DNA of 64,000 nucleotides from Panorpa germanica (lineage: Eukaryota; Arthropoda; Insecta; Mecoptera; Panorpidae). Below are positions 45,839-57,004 of this stretch, piece by piece. The notes under the pieces are model-generated. The model was not told the origin of the DNA. It saw only the letters and a program-made list of their open reading frames with translations, and did not search any database. The position numbers and the translations under genes are program-made. Each line of letters begins with the position of its first letter. The first letter of the stretch is position 1. The DNA lies in the NCBI GenBank assembly GCA_963678705.1, contig OY783210.1:20647331-20711330 (forward strand), given 5' to 3'.

Positions 45839-46773
45839 TGTAACAGTCCCATATATATATATAGATTATTATAGATTCATTAATTATTGATAATATATTT
45901 TAACTAACTATTTAGGAACCATTGGATGGTTCAAATACAAAGTAGTTTTAATAGTTTTAGGCGTCTAAATGTCGCGAACTTTGTTTAAATTAAGTATAGC
46001 TTTATCGATAGAACCATGTTCGTATATTAGTATAATATTCAAAATAGCTGACACAGTATTTACAATAACTTTTTAAGAGAAATATTAACTAACTTCCTTT
46101 GTTTAAGACACGTGTAGCTTGGCACGTGGAGACCAAAGCCATGATGACGGAATAAGTTTAAATGAGGTCATCTTTTGAAACAAAGAGCTTTAAGCTATAT
46201 AAACTGAGTTTAAGAAAGGAGAGGGGATCAGTCCATCTTTGATCACGGATCATTCCATCTTGATCAAGAGTCAGTACATTGAGGCCCAGTTGAAAGGTCT
46301 TTCTAGACAGACCCCGTCAAAGAGGGAGTAGCGCCCCTTAGTCGGTGGTTCGGGTATTAGTCAGTCGCTTTGACATAAAGATTATTAAAATTACTAAGAT
46401 TTGTATTAATTAAGTTTTGAATAATAAAGAATTAAGTGTTAAGGATTCCCTTGTTTTAATTGTAAAAGTACTTAGAATTAACGGTCGTGTCGCGTTAAAT
46501 AAAGTGATTGTCCAAAGCAGAGGAAGCTGCCTGCAGAGAAAGTACAAAAAGTAAGTAAAACCTAATATATTTATGAAATATAATTAGATGAGGTAATAAG
46601 TCCTGAATGATAAAGAAGCCTCCACAATTAGCAGAATTAGCTTGGTCATCCGACTCAAGGGGAACCAGATCCCCATAAACGAACTTTCGCATGAGACGAT
46701 TGTAGTATCGCTCTCATAAAATAAGTAACTACCACCATCTATATAGATGGTAGATATAAGGGGTAGGGTTACA
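45839..46773 (+). repeat. 3' LTR
   Basis: 935 bp, identical by eye to 39272-40206 and offset by exactly 6567 bp. It is followed by the right target duplication CAGT at 46774-46777. Confidence 0.97.
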
Positions 46774-46777
46774 CAGT

Positions 46778-47900
46778 GTCTTCATCTCGTTGTAACGGTG
46801 TCTTGTTGTAACCAATGTACCAGTACATAAGCCCACGCATCTTAAATATCTCTTGAATTATATCCGCAAAGTATTCATATATTAAATTTGTTTTGTTTCA
46901 CTAGTATAGCTATGCTTGGTCATTGAATAGGCACGGGATCTTAACATAAGATTATGAAAGTTGGGTCATCAGTTGGTTTCTTTTTTAAGTGAGTGTTATT
47001 TAGACATTGGTAACACTTACGTGATTGACGTATTGACAGATATATAGTATCAAACATTCGCTTCAAGAAATAGATGGCTTTTTGATGGAATAATGCTGGG
47101 AAATATTGAATAATTGATTGAAAAGTGCACTAAATTAAGTCGCGCAGTTGCAATTTGACATCGGTGTACTTTTTTATGGAGATCGTTGTATTCCGACGAC
47201 CAAAACTATTGACGCACTTAAGGAAAATATAAATAAAGGATTTGGTTTGTCGCAAGCTAATTCTAAGATTCATTTTTTACCTTGGGTGTATTGGTTTCGC
47301 ATTGACATTTCGACAAACATAGTAAGAACCGAACCATTTGAAATTTATTCTTTTGTTAAATACTTTCAATAATTAAATTGTTTGTAGCTTTTCCTTTTGA
47401 TAGTCATTCTAGCCCCGTGCTTCCTTAATTCTCCTAGCCACCAGAAAATATTCTAAAGTCTAAGAATAGTCTCGTATATTCTGAACCTTATGCTAAATAT
47501 TTTTATAACTGTATTAAAATATTTTATGCGCTAGAATAGCGGTTTATATGGATGAATTTCTCAGATTATTAAGTTTAGTATTTTCATAAGAACTTAAATT
47601 GAGATGATATGATATAACAAGCCTTAGCAACGGTTCATAGAGTTATATAGCAAACCATCCCACCACCCACTATATAAGCAAATTAATGCAAAACGAGATG
47701 TATTTAGTCATTTATAGCATGCAATTATTTCAGAAATCGTTTTGATGAAACCAAAATGGTGATCGTAAAATTGTAAAATCATCTCAGGTTACAAAAGAAA
47801 AGTATCAGTTACTATTTAGTATCGTAAGCATGTTTAGTCTTTTATAATCTATAAAAAGGTTTTATCGGACACAAATCACTTCGAACTATAAGATCTGTCA
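46778..47900. other. AT-rich non-coding stretch
   Basis: A 74-codon plus-strand frame at 47148-47372 contains TTKTIDALKENI, vaguely like the C-terminal end of some mariner-type transposases, but nothing supports it further. Confidence 0.35.
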
Positions 47901-47904
47901 GTAG

Positions 47905-48032
47905 AGGCCATTCATAAATTACATCACACAAATTTCACACTGTCACTTTTGCGGACGCAGCTTTAATATATATTTATGCTGCATGTGACGTCATAACGCT
48001 TCAGACCCTTCCTCCTTCACACTTTGTCACAA
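47905..48032. repeat. GACGTCA-type repeat, copy 2
   Basis: GGCCATTCATAAATTACATC, then GCATGTGACGTCATAACG, then CCTTCCTCCTTCACACTTTG. This resembles a widespread arthropod MITE type and is related to 1003-1135. Confidence 0.45.
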
Positions 48033-48367
48033 TGTCTGCACAACTCGTGTATCAGGTTGTGTGTGTTAAAACGACTAACCAGTTTATACATTAAATCATA
48101 AGTATTTTATAAAAAATCGTATAAATGATGACTCTATTAAATATGAATAGTTTCTCCCATTTTCCCTTTATTCACTATTAGCATTATGTATATATTTGAT
48201 GCATATTTCTGCCACATTACTAATGGTGCAATTTATATGGTTTATTTAGCGTATGTCACGAGGTGGTATATTTTATAATATATTGCTCTTGGGTGTAATA
48301 CGAATATGCTATATGCGTTACTGTAAAAGCCTGAGGTCTGAATTGACATGTCCTTTCCGTTTCAATT

Positions 48368-49005
48368 TTTTTTAAATTTATATTATTGTACAACATATTA
48401 AGGTTATTGTGTAAAAATTTGAAGTTAATTGGAGTAAAACTGTCGGAGATACAGAGTTTTAAGTCTTCCCCTCTCTAGTCTGCTTTCGTGTTACTTTGAA
48501 ACTTTTAAATGCGGTTTCTCACACATAGCTTTTTCATAATCTCTGAAATTTTGCACACTATTTCTTTACATAAATGCCGAGGTAATGCTGTCGAGTTTTT
48601 TTTTAATATTTTTAATTTTAACGTATTTTAAAACAACAAAGTTTCTGTTGGTATTTTGACTTTTAAGTGCTGTAAAAAATTGAAAAATCAATAAAAAAAA
48701 AACTCAACAGCGTTACCTGCAGAAACTTATCAACTAATGAAATCATTTTGGTTTTTCGATTTGAGAAAATCCAGTGATGAGTTATGAGTGACACCGCAAT
48801 GTTACTTTTTTTTGTGACGTCTGCGGAGATGCGCTGTCAATGCCTCATTTCTTGATATTTATTTATGAAAATTTCACAAAGTATTCTTCAAATGTCATTT
48901 TATCATGTAGTTATTATAGAAATAATTATATATTAACAGTGTCGTCAAAAAACATTATCGAATATATACTTCTTTTTTATCGTTTTGACCTTACACCCCC
49001 CTTAA
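48368..49005 (-). repeat. Interspersed repeat family A, copy 3 (inverted)
   Basis: Full-length copy in opposite orientation to copies 1 and 2. The palindromic core is at 48580-48718. Its outer end, CGTTTTGACCTTACACCCCC, abuts TTAA (49002-49005), suggesting a TTAA target site. No matching end with TTAA was found at 48368. Confidence 0.7.
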
Positions 49006-49009
49006 TGTA

Positions 49010-49750
49010 ATAGTGGTTTTCATCATAGATTTTGGTTCCAACTTAATAATTTTCATATAAAAATTGGTGTGGGCTATATTTATATGAGTTTAAAAGTTGT
49101 AGAACGTTAAACATCTAAAAAAAACGTTGTACACAGAAATTGTAGAGAATTGAGTCAGTCTCTATCAGATAGATAGACGAGTTTTCTTTTCAATATCTTC
49201 CTTTACTGAATACCAGGTTCTTACAGTAACAAACATACTGAATCCTCGATCTCATGCGGTCTCCAATCTCCACACTTAGTACTCTAGCTAGCTCACACTT
49301 GGAGCTTTGGCGATGGCCACCATACAACAAGACAACAAGACCCAAGTAACCACATCATCTCCAGTTCTTCAGGTCTACCAGAGTGGGTATATAAGTATAA
49401 GAACCAAACCACTGTCAATACTGCCAACTGTTTCATGATATATGATACTGTGAACTCCTTTTGAACATCTATGAAAACCACTTCTTCTTATGTCTTTATA
49501 ATTATTCCAATTAGAAAATATATCTGTTCACATATCGTGTGTAGATTCCTATTAAATAGACAAAGAAATGTTGCATGCGTAAATCAACGTCATGATTAAT
49601 AAAAAATTACTATTTTTCTTGTAAATACTTGTTGATAGAGTCACATAACTACGTCTTAAATCTTGCAAAGTTTACTCAAGGTGTGATGCAAAATGTTGCT
49701 ATAAAAAACCATAGTATTTTTTAATTATAAGATTAAATCTTACATCATTT
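49010..49750. other. Non-coding stretch
   Basis: A 62-codon minus-strand frame (49481-49293) with a GC-richer patch has no recognisable domain. Nothing else was seen. Confidence 0.35.
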
Positions 49751-49758
49751 GTCTACAG

Positions 49759-50870
49759 CAGCGGTTCTCAAAGTGTGGGGCGCGACCCCCCAAGGGGGCG
49801 CAATGATGGCTCAGGGGGGGCCCAAAGCTTGGTTGAAAAATTAATTAAATTTACTTACAAAATAATAAAGCAAACTTTTTATTTTTAAAATTACAACAAG
49901 TGTATAATTTTTAGTCAAAGTCGTAAGAGTGCCGAACATTTTATACTTTTTAGTTTATCAGAAAATACAGAAAAAAGATGCAAACCTGCTGCAATGGACT
50001 GAAAAGGTGAAAAGCTTTGTAATGAAGCTAAGTTTGTACGAGGGCGGTCTGTAAAGTGACAATTTGGAGCTATTTTCTAATCTTAAAATTATGATTGAGG
50101 AAATGGATCTCAAAACTATTTCAACCAATGCAAAGAAATGCTTTCTTAAACACGTAGAAATCCTCAAATCTCGTTGTGAAAAATATTTTAATGAGAACTT
50201 GGATGGTTTGGCATGGATTCAAAACCCGTTCAAACCATCAGTCGATGAGTGCTCCCTCAACACGAAGGAAAAAGAAAATCCCATTGACCTCCAAGGTGAC
50301 ACTGGACTTGAAATGAAGTTTAAAGAATCTTCTCTCACATGCTTCTGGATTGGTGTACAAAAGGAACACCCAATTTTGAGTGAAAGGGCATTGAAAATAC
50401 TCACTCCATTCGCCACCACTTATTCTTGTGAAACTGAGTTTTCTGCTCTAGCTGCCATGGAGAGTAAATATCGCTCAAGACTGGATGCGACCAAGGAATT
50501 CAGAATAGCGTTATCAGAACTGACACCGCATTTCAAGAAACTATGCGCAGAAAAAAAACAAGCACATCCTTCACACTGAAGCTCTTTTTATTATTATTGC
50601 TTTGACTTACAAATAACAATTATGTACTATAGTAGCTAAAATAATTAAATAAATTGTAATTCTTTGTATAGAATTTGTTGCTTGATTGCGATTAAACCTA
50701 TTGCCCCATTAGAGTATGCATAGAATGTGCAAAACTTAACTAAAAACAAATTGACTGTATAATGTCAAATGCGACTTCCTTATAATATATAGTACGTTTA
50801 CAAGTAGGGGGCCCCGGCTTACAGCTGGATTATGCAGGGGGGCTCTAAGTAAAAAGTTTGAGAACCGCTG
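49759..50870 (+). mobile_element. hAT element, internally deleted
   Basis: The 1112-bp element has 14-bp perfect terminal inverted repeats CAGCGGTTCTCAAA/TTTGAGAACCGCTG and perfect 8-bp target duplications GTCTACAG (49751-49758 and 50871-50878), the hallmarks of hAT insertion. G/C-rich subterminal runs follow each end. Only the C-terminal transposase part remains inside, so the copy cannot move by itself. Confidence 0.95.
49938..50579 (+). pseudogene. hAT transposase C-terminal domain, truncated
   Basis: The frame (phase of 50064) encodes QWTEKVKSFVMKLSLYEGGL, a TAA at 50052-50054, then an open run of about 170 residues to a TGA at 50577. It includes LAWIQNPFKP, SSLTCFWIGVQKEHPILSER, ALKILTPFATTYSCETEFSA and KYRSRLDATKEFRIALSEL, followed by HPSH at the end. 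This is the hAT dimerisation region, closest in style to the ZBED5/FAM200/SCAND3-related branch as I recall it. The N-terminal BED finger and most of the catalytic core (DDE residues) are gone. One internal stop in otherwise clean sequence suggests modest age. Confidence 0.9.
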
Positions 50871-50879
50871 GTCTACAGG

Positions 50880-51268
50880 AAGTTTCCTATATATGAACAC
50901 CAATGGTAAACTGTTGTAACTAACAACTTGAAAATTATACAGTACAGTTACATTATTTTGTTTCTTGTCTCACTCACACTCATTGCACCAGAATGAGTGC
51001 GAATGAAATATAAAACATTTTCTGTGTTGCAAATAGATTTCAGATGGAATAAAATAACACGTTAATGACTGTCCATCTTAAAGGGTCCAACTCATTAATA
51101 AGCAACTCAAAATCAACATTATAGAGAGAGAGACGGGTGTGAAGGTGTGGCTAATATGTGTAATCTAAGGCAAGTGTAAGTAAATGTAGGCAACTTTAGT
51201 TTAGGTGTAAGCCTATACGTATATAACTTCAAATTTTGTATATACAAACACTAGTTTGAATGACTTAC
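50880..51268. other. Non-coding stretch
   Basis: Nothing recognisable. Confidence 0.5.
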
Positions 51269-51270
51269 AC

Positions 51271-51312
51271 TGGCTAGGGCATTTACGTTTACTATTACAG
51301 TCGAAACTATGG
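51271..51312. repeat. GGCTAGGGCATTTA repeat, copy 3
   Basis: TGGCTAGGGCATTTACGTTT followed by CGAAACTATGG, the most diverged of three copies. Confidence 0.5.
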
Positions 51313-51750
51313 TTATCTTATTTCCATTTCCATTTCTACCTGTATATTTATATGTAGACAAAAATGATAAACGTGTAAAGATTTAACTATCACTTCTATG
51401 ATATTTAATTTCATGTAATATTAAGTTATAACTATAATAACATAACTTATATACACAATTGTACATAAACTATTTACTGGGTGATACTGAGATCTATGTA
51501 ATTACTTACTATAAATCGGTGGTGTCAAGACAAATGTCTAATGGTATTCATATGAACAGAAGTTTGACAAGGATATTAGTTTTTGCGTGGAAAGTACGTC
51601 GACAATGTATATAATATTTCTTTGGCACTTGCTTGGTGCTTTATCTAATAACTATATTAGTGATAGTGTATTATGTGGTTTCTGAAGAGAAATACATACA
51701 TATAACTATATGTTGATAGGACAAGAACTGTAGTAAATTAATTTTAATCA

Positions 51751-52467
51751 TACAGGGTGACTATAATGACCAATTGTATGAATATTGTTAATAAATGCAT
51801 GCAATATTCATTTTTGTATATCAATATCTTGCTTTTATTTTTAATTAATGTTAGTTTTAAGATTTCTTTGTCTTAATTTTTGTTTTTATATACACTGCTC
51901 GCTGTGAGCAAACGATACTATTTCTTATGTAAACACCATTTGTTTATATGAGTCACTTCTCTAGGGTCGACACTACGTATATGTTCCTAATTCGTTCTTA
52001 TTGCTTCAACATTCAAACCTACAGCACGCATAACCTTTGGTACATATACATAAAATATAAATGAATTAAGACAAAGAAATCTTAAAACTAACATTAATTA
52101 AAAATAAAAGCAAGATATTGATATACAAATATTAATATTGCATGCATTTATTAACATTATATCACAAACAAATATATAGGGACTTTTATTAAGAGCGATC
52201 ATTTTAAATCGCAAATATTGTGATATTTATTAGATATGGTGTTTCATTACTAACCTCAGAGTTTGTATTTGAGATTAAAATAAAAATATCATCACTTTTC
52301 ACGAAAATATTGCGTTTTCCTATTGATTTAAAATAACCGCTCTTGTTGAGACATCCAGAAATTGACCGGTTTATTATTTTCTCAATACAAAGTTGTAAAA
52401 AACGATTTCCATACGCCTGCAAGGAGCGTGTGTTATTACTTTTTGTGTTATCTCGATCACCCTGTGT
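51751..52467. mobile_element. Fold-back element with nested inverted repeats
   Basis: Outer ends TACAGGGTGA and TCACCCTGTGTA resemble Tc1/mariner-type ends. Inside, 51781-51878 and 52065-52157 form near-perfect inverted arms (for example GCATGCAATATT, CAATATCTTGC and AAGATTTCTTTGTC with their complements). No transposase is encoded. It is a non-autonomous element of about 0.7 kb. Confidence 0.65.
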
Positions 52468-52469
52468 AA

Positions 52470-55400
52470 TGTATAAATGTATTTGCTATTTATATCCAAT
52501 AATTTGTATGTTGGCGACACTTAGCTACATGCGAGCTAATTTGTAGGATTAATAAACATATAAATGAACATCCACACAATGAAAATAATTCAGATAAATA
52601 AAAGACATTGATATAATGGCATACGTATTGAAAATAATTACGTACAAAGGTAAATAATGTTGAAAATTTATTATAAATAATTACTATAATTATAATTATT
52701 CAGGTATCTAGTATCCATAGATCAATTGGGTAAATGCCTTGCGCTAATATGGAATATATTTCATTTTGTAAAATTCTATCTGGAATGGGTAATATCGGCC
52801 AGAGGTGAATCTAATACTGGGCGGACTAGGCATCCAAATTATTTATTAAATAATCAGTTGTTTAATAAATAATACATCGAGAATGTCTATGGAGTCACCA
52901 TCTGTCAAATCGACCTCTGACAACTGTAACAGCAACGAAAGAAACAAGTTTAAACATGAATGTGAAGAGATATTTCTAATTCCTTCTATCTTTATTATTG
53001 TTTCTAAAATTTAATGAGTTAACTTTAGTAATGATGTTGACAATGTTGGCTATCTCATGAGACGTTTTCATTATTTCATCTTTCTTAATCTTGTGCAGGC
53101 AATGATATTCTTAAAGTGCACAATGTTCTTTATGAGGACAATAATGAAATGCTTTTCATCTGGCAAGTCTTGCGTCTATCGTTACATTGTCTACAGTCCA
53201 TGGTAACTATTTTGTGATCCTATAGTATCTAGGTGAATGTAGTATGCTCATGGATGATCAGTGTTGCATTAAGATATTGTCTAAATCACCTCTTTTTTTT
53301 GCTCTCGCCTAAATTCAATTTTATAATTTATAATAATTTAATTTCTATAAAAAAATTTTTTTTCCTTAAGTTGATACCACTGTACTCAGTCGAGTGTGTA
53401 TCGAGCTTCTGTTTTTATTTAAATGTTCATTTATTAAGCATAATTAACTAATTCTAATGAACAATATATCTTCAATCAATTATCGATCATTAACTAACCT
53501 TAATCATGTAATAAATATAAATGAATACAATCATTTTCTAAAGACAAACAACGAGTACATAAAAAAACACTTAAATGTGTGTAAAAGCAGAGGACAAAAG
53601 TACATTTAGCATATCAAAAAAAGTACGTGAAGTTGTGTTTAGAGTTCCAATAAAATTTTATTGCTTGAAGGGTAAAAAAAAATATATATATAAAAAAATA
53701 TCAGTTACAATTGAAATCTCATAAAATAAAATATAAATCAAGCTGCTTTCGTAGTACAAGCAAGTACTGAACATGGTTCTACCATTTGCTTGTGTTCTGG
53801 GACTTGTGTTCGTTAGGTGGAAGAGTAAGCCTTTACTTTCCTTTGGCCTTTGTCTGGTAAAGTCATTTTCAGTACAATATAATGGAATTAAACACAGTGA
53901 GGCTTGGTAGAAATATAAGTGGATTTATGTATGGATTTAATGAAAAAATGTAATTGTAAAGGATATAATTATCTAATTGTCCTTTAATTTTGAAATCGAT
54001 TGACCGTTTTGGGCTCGAGATAAATTGTATCAAAGTTCGAATCATTTGCACAGAGAGTATGTGCTTGTCTAAACCAAATCGGTATATTTTCTAAGTAAAC
54101 TAGTGCCCGAAATGGACTCGCTGATTTTCGTAAAATTATTAGCTTTGTCTCTGTTTGTTTCACATAATCATATAGTGTTGTCTTTCTCAGAATGAGAGCA
54201 ATTGTAAATTAAGAGGGAGATTTAAACAAGACAGAATTGAATTTCAGTTACAGATAGGATTTTTTTTATAAATGTCTGTCACATGCGTCAAAAGGCGCTA
54301 GCAGTCTATGCGAATTTATGACGTATATTTCAAAAAGCGACACCAACTAGCATATCCAGTTAATCAAGTATTAATACTCGTAAGCATTATTCTAGAAATC
54401 ACTAAAATAAATGATTCAACCAGTTAATGACTTTGATTAATTGCATACCCATGAATATCTTGTAAAATCAATTTAACCAGCATTAATATTAGAATTTCAT
54501 GATGTAAATCAGTGATACAGAAAATAATTGGTGTAAACATACACGCGGTTTTACTGGAACTATAAATTATGCACCTTATTTGCACTTTTAGTTCACTGTT
54601 CGACTAATGAGACAGCTGTGCTCGGGACTTCTGCGGTTCTGCAGCGTTTGATAACGAATCCTGACATAGTTACCTTTACCAGGCATTCCACTTCAGTTAA
54701 TAATATGAATTGAACCGATTCAATTAAATCTAATGGTCTCACTCACATTTGCATTAAAGTCTAATATTATACTATAAAATACGAACAAAAATAAAACAAG
54801 TAATATTTAAAAGAATGTAAATATAATTAAAATAAATAAGTTTCTTTAAAAATAATCCCTTTTGAAGAAATTATTTTGATAAGTGATTATTACAACATAT
54901 TAATCTGCGACCATTACTCATGACCGTTTTAATTGGGTCAACAAGGCTCTTACACCTTCAGCTGCTGTATAGTATAAACAGTCCACACTGTACTGCCACA
55001 CATTCTAATTAAATTGTCCACGTCATCGTCATCGCTTGTTTGTTCTTATATTGTCCATGTGCAAGTATAATATTGCAATATCGTAATTAAAACATTGTCT
55101 TTTTTGAAAGTATCTATTTTTGTCCTTGTCCTGTACATTTAATTATAGTAATTATGAACTTGTGAATGATATGTTTCATTTCATTAATTACAAATTATAA
55201 ATATATATACATATATATATGTACCTAGTACTATAAAAACCTTATGTAAACTAAATTGAAGTAAAACCTTTCACTATAAATAAAATTCTTTATGTTATTG
55301 TCTTATATAACGATTATAAAACTTAGAGATATTTAATTCCACATAAATTTCCAAACCAAATGTCAATCAATTCGAGATTAAATTAAATACGGGAAGTTCA

Positions 55401-56535
55401 TCTATTCTATATGGGTCACTAATGTCATTGAAGATTATAAAATAATAAAGAAAACCTAACCTAAGTGACTACGTTGAAGTCTAAAAGTCTAGAGCTATTA
55501 AGAAATCTTGTTTAAGCAACTTTTTCAAGATATAAAACGACGACCATCACCCCAGAAACAAACCAAATAATCCATAATATTGATGTAAGATGGCAGTCAA
55601 AAAACCAGCACAAAGTATTCTATACATTCATTGGAAAACTTTATAATGCATCCTTAAGACTAAATAAATACTGACGACTTTCTGGTTTACCGATCAATCA
55701 AAATTCCAGTGATGTTACAGAACGACTACAAAACTAATCAAAATCATCCTGACATTGATGAATCTATCGTTCGAATGCTAATTTAACGGGCACGGACAAG
55801 ATCTAGCCATCTACACGTTCCATTGTACCAATAAATCAGCCACTGTGTTAAATATCCTATTAGTTGCTCCCAGCGTTGAATTAGCACCTGTGCACCTGAG
55901 TTGTGAGTTGCTGCGTTAGAAACATTAAAACATCACCGTTACTTATTTATTCTAAACAATAAATGGTAAGAGGCTTTCAGAAAATTGTAGACAAGATGAG
56001 TAAGGAACTATAAGGTTTAACAGGTATACTCGCAGAGTAACATAAATGAATTAAAAGTTAATATTTATATTACATTCATTTATTGATAATTAATTTCAAT
56101 CCAATTCCATATTGTCAGGTTTCTTAACAGAATTGTATGTGTCGAAGTATCTTCAACTCCCTTAAACACGTGTTCTGATCTATTAGTCCCAAAAGAATTG
56201 CATCAGCATCTCTAATGAATGATTCTCTGTTCCTCTGCATGTCGTCATCACTGACTTTTCTTGTCAAGACTTGCATTGCTCTACCGCATAAAACCTTTGT
56301 CAACTAAACCTAATTCAATTACCAGAAAATTACCAGAAAATTAAACTTTACATTCCAAAAATAGACTTGACTAGATACGTCCACTAGTTAACTTGAACTT
56401 TTAGATAAAACAAAACCACTTTGTCTACTTCTATCGTACTATAATTCAAAAACATTTCAAAGCAGTTACATTCAGTCGTCAAATGGTGAGATGGTCTAAA
56501 CTGCAACAATGTTTTCCAATGCCGAGTCACCAGAA
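52470..56535. other. Long AT-rich non-coding stretch
   Basis: An acceptor-like TTTCTTAATCTTGTGCAG near 53099 has no convincing exon after it. No paired repeats or RNA genes were seen. Confidence 0.45.
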
Positions 56536-56539
56536 GTTA

Positions 56540-57001
56540 GAGTTGCAGTCTGACAGTTTTGTTTGTGTTGTGTCGTTTCATTACTGAAGGCTTCAGCATC
56601 ATTCCAGCTCCATCTCCAGCTACAGCTCCAGCTCCAGGTCTTGTCGACTGGGTCACTACGACTGACAAGTTATTTGTTAAGTCCGGTGCTAATCAGAAGC
56701 ACAGCTCACGGCCCAACTGAGCGCGATAATGTGATAATAGCTATAACTGACCAAGGACCAAGCAAGACCAGTGCATGTTGCTGATGCTGTTACAGACGGT
56801 GAACCAGAATACTGGACTACAGTCACTCCAGTACCAAATGATCACGGCACTGCTGGATCTACTGGAATCGCCAGTCGTCGGACAACGGATCAACAAGATA
56901 ATACACATATGAAAATAAAGAAGTTGTCTGGAACAACAAATTCGAATTCGTTCGAATATTTTCAACTATTTTTGCACGACCAAACTATAAGCAAGAGTGT
57001 G
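56540..57001 (+). other. GC-richer island with overlapping open frames
   Basis: This is the longest GC-richer patch of the second half. It includes a CCAGCTCCATCTCCAGCTAC-type repeat that reads as Pro/Ala- or Leu/Gln-rich in different frames. One plus-strand frame, 56750-57001, is open for 84 codons (...DAVTDGEPEYWTTVTPVPND...). No domain is recognised and no start or splice site is clearly favoured. It could be a coding exon, a non-coding transcript or old mobile DNA. Confidence 0.25.
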
Positions 57002-57004
57002 TGA

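Larger units (their letters stand above)
39272..46773 (+). mobile_element. Gag-only LTR retrotransposon, complete and apparently young
   Basis: The element is 7502 bp long. LTRs of 935 bp start TGTAACAG and end GGGTTACA, and look identical by eye. It is flanked by the 4-bp duplication CAGT (39268-39271 and 46774-46777), typical of Ty3/Gypsy integration. In order it holds the 5' LTR, a tRNA-Leu primer-binding site, a 1.1-kb A-rich leader, a gag-like gene, about 3.1 kb without recognisable coding sequence, a purine tract and the 3' LTR. No reverse transcriptase, RNase H, integrase, protease or envelope is present, so it must use proteins from another element. The plan matches gag-bearing non-autonomous elements called TR-GAG in plants. 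The sense strand is notably rich in A and poor in C. Confidence 0.92.

Noticed and set aside
47148..47372. 74-codon frame with TTKTIDALKENI, possibly a transposase C-terminus
   Set aside because: The similarity is too short, no upstream catalytic region or transposon ends were found, and the start is not ATG.
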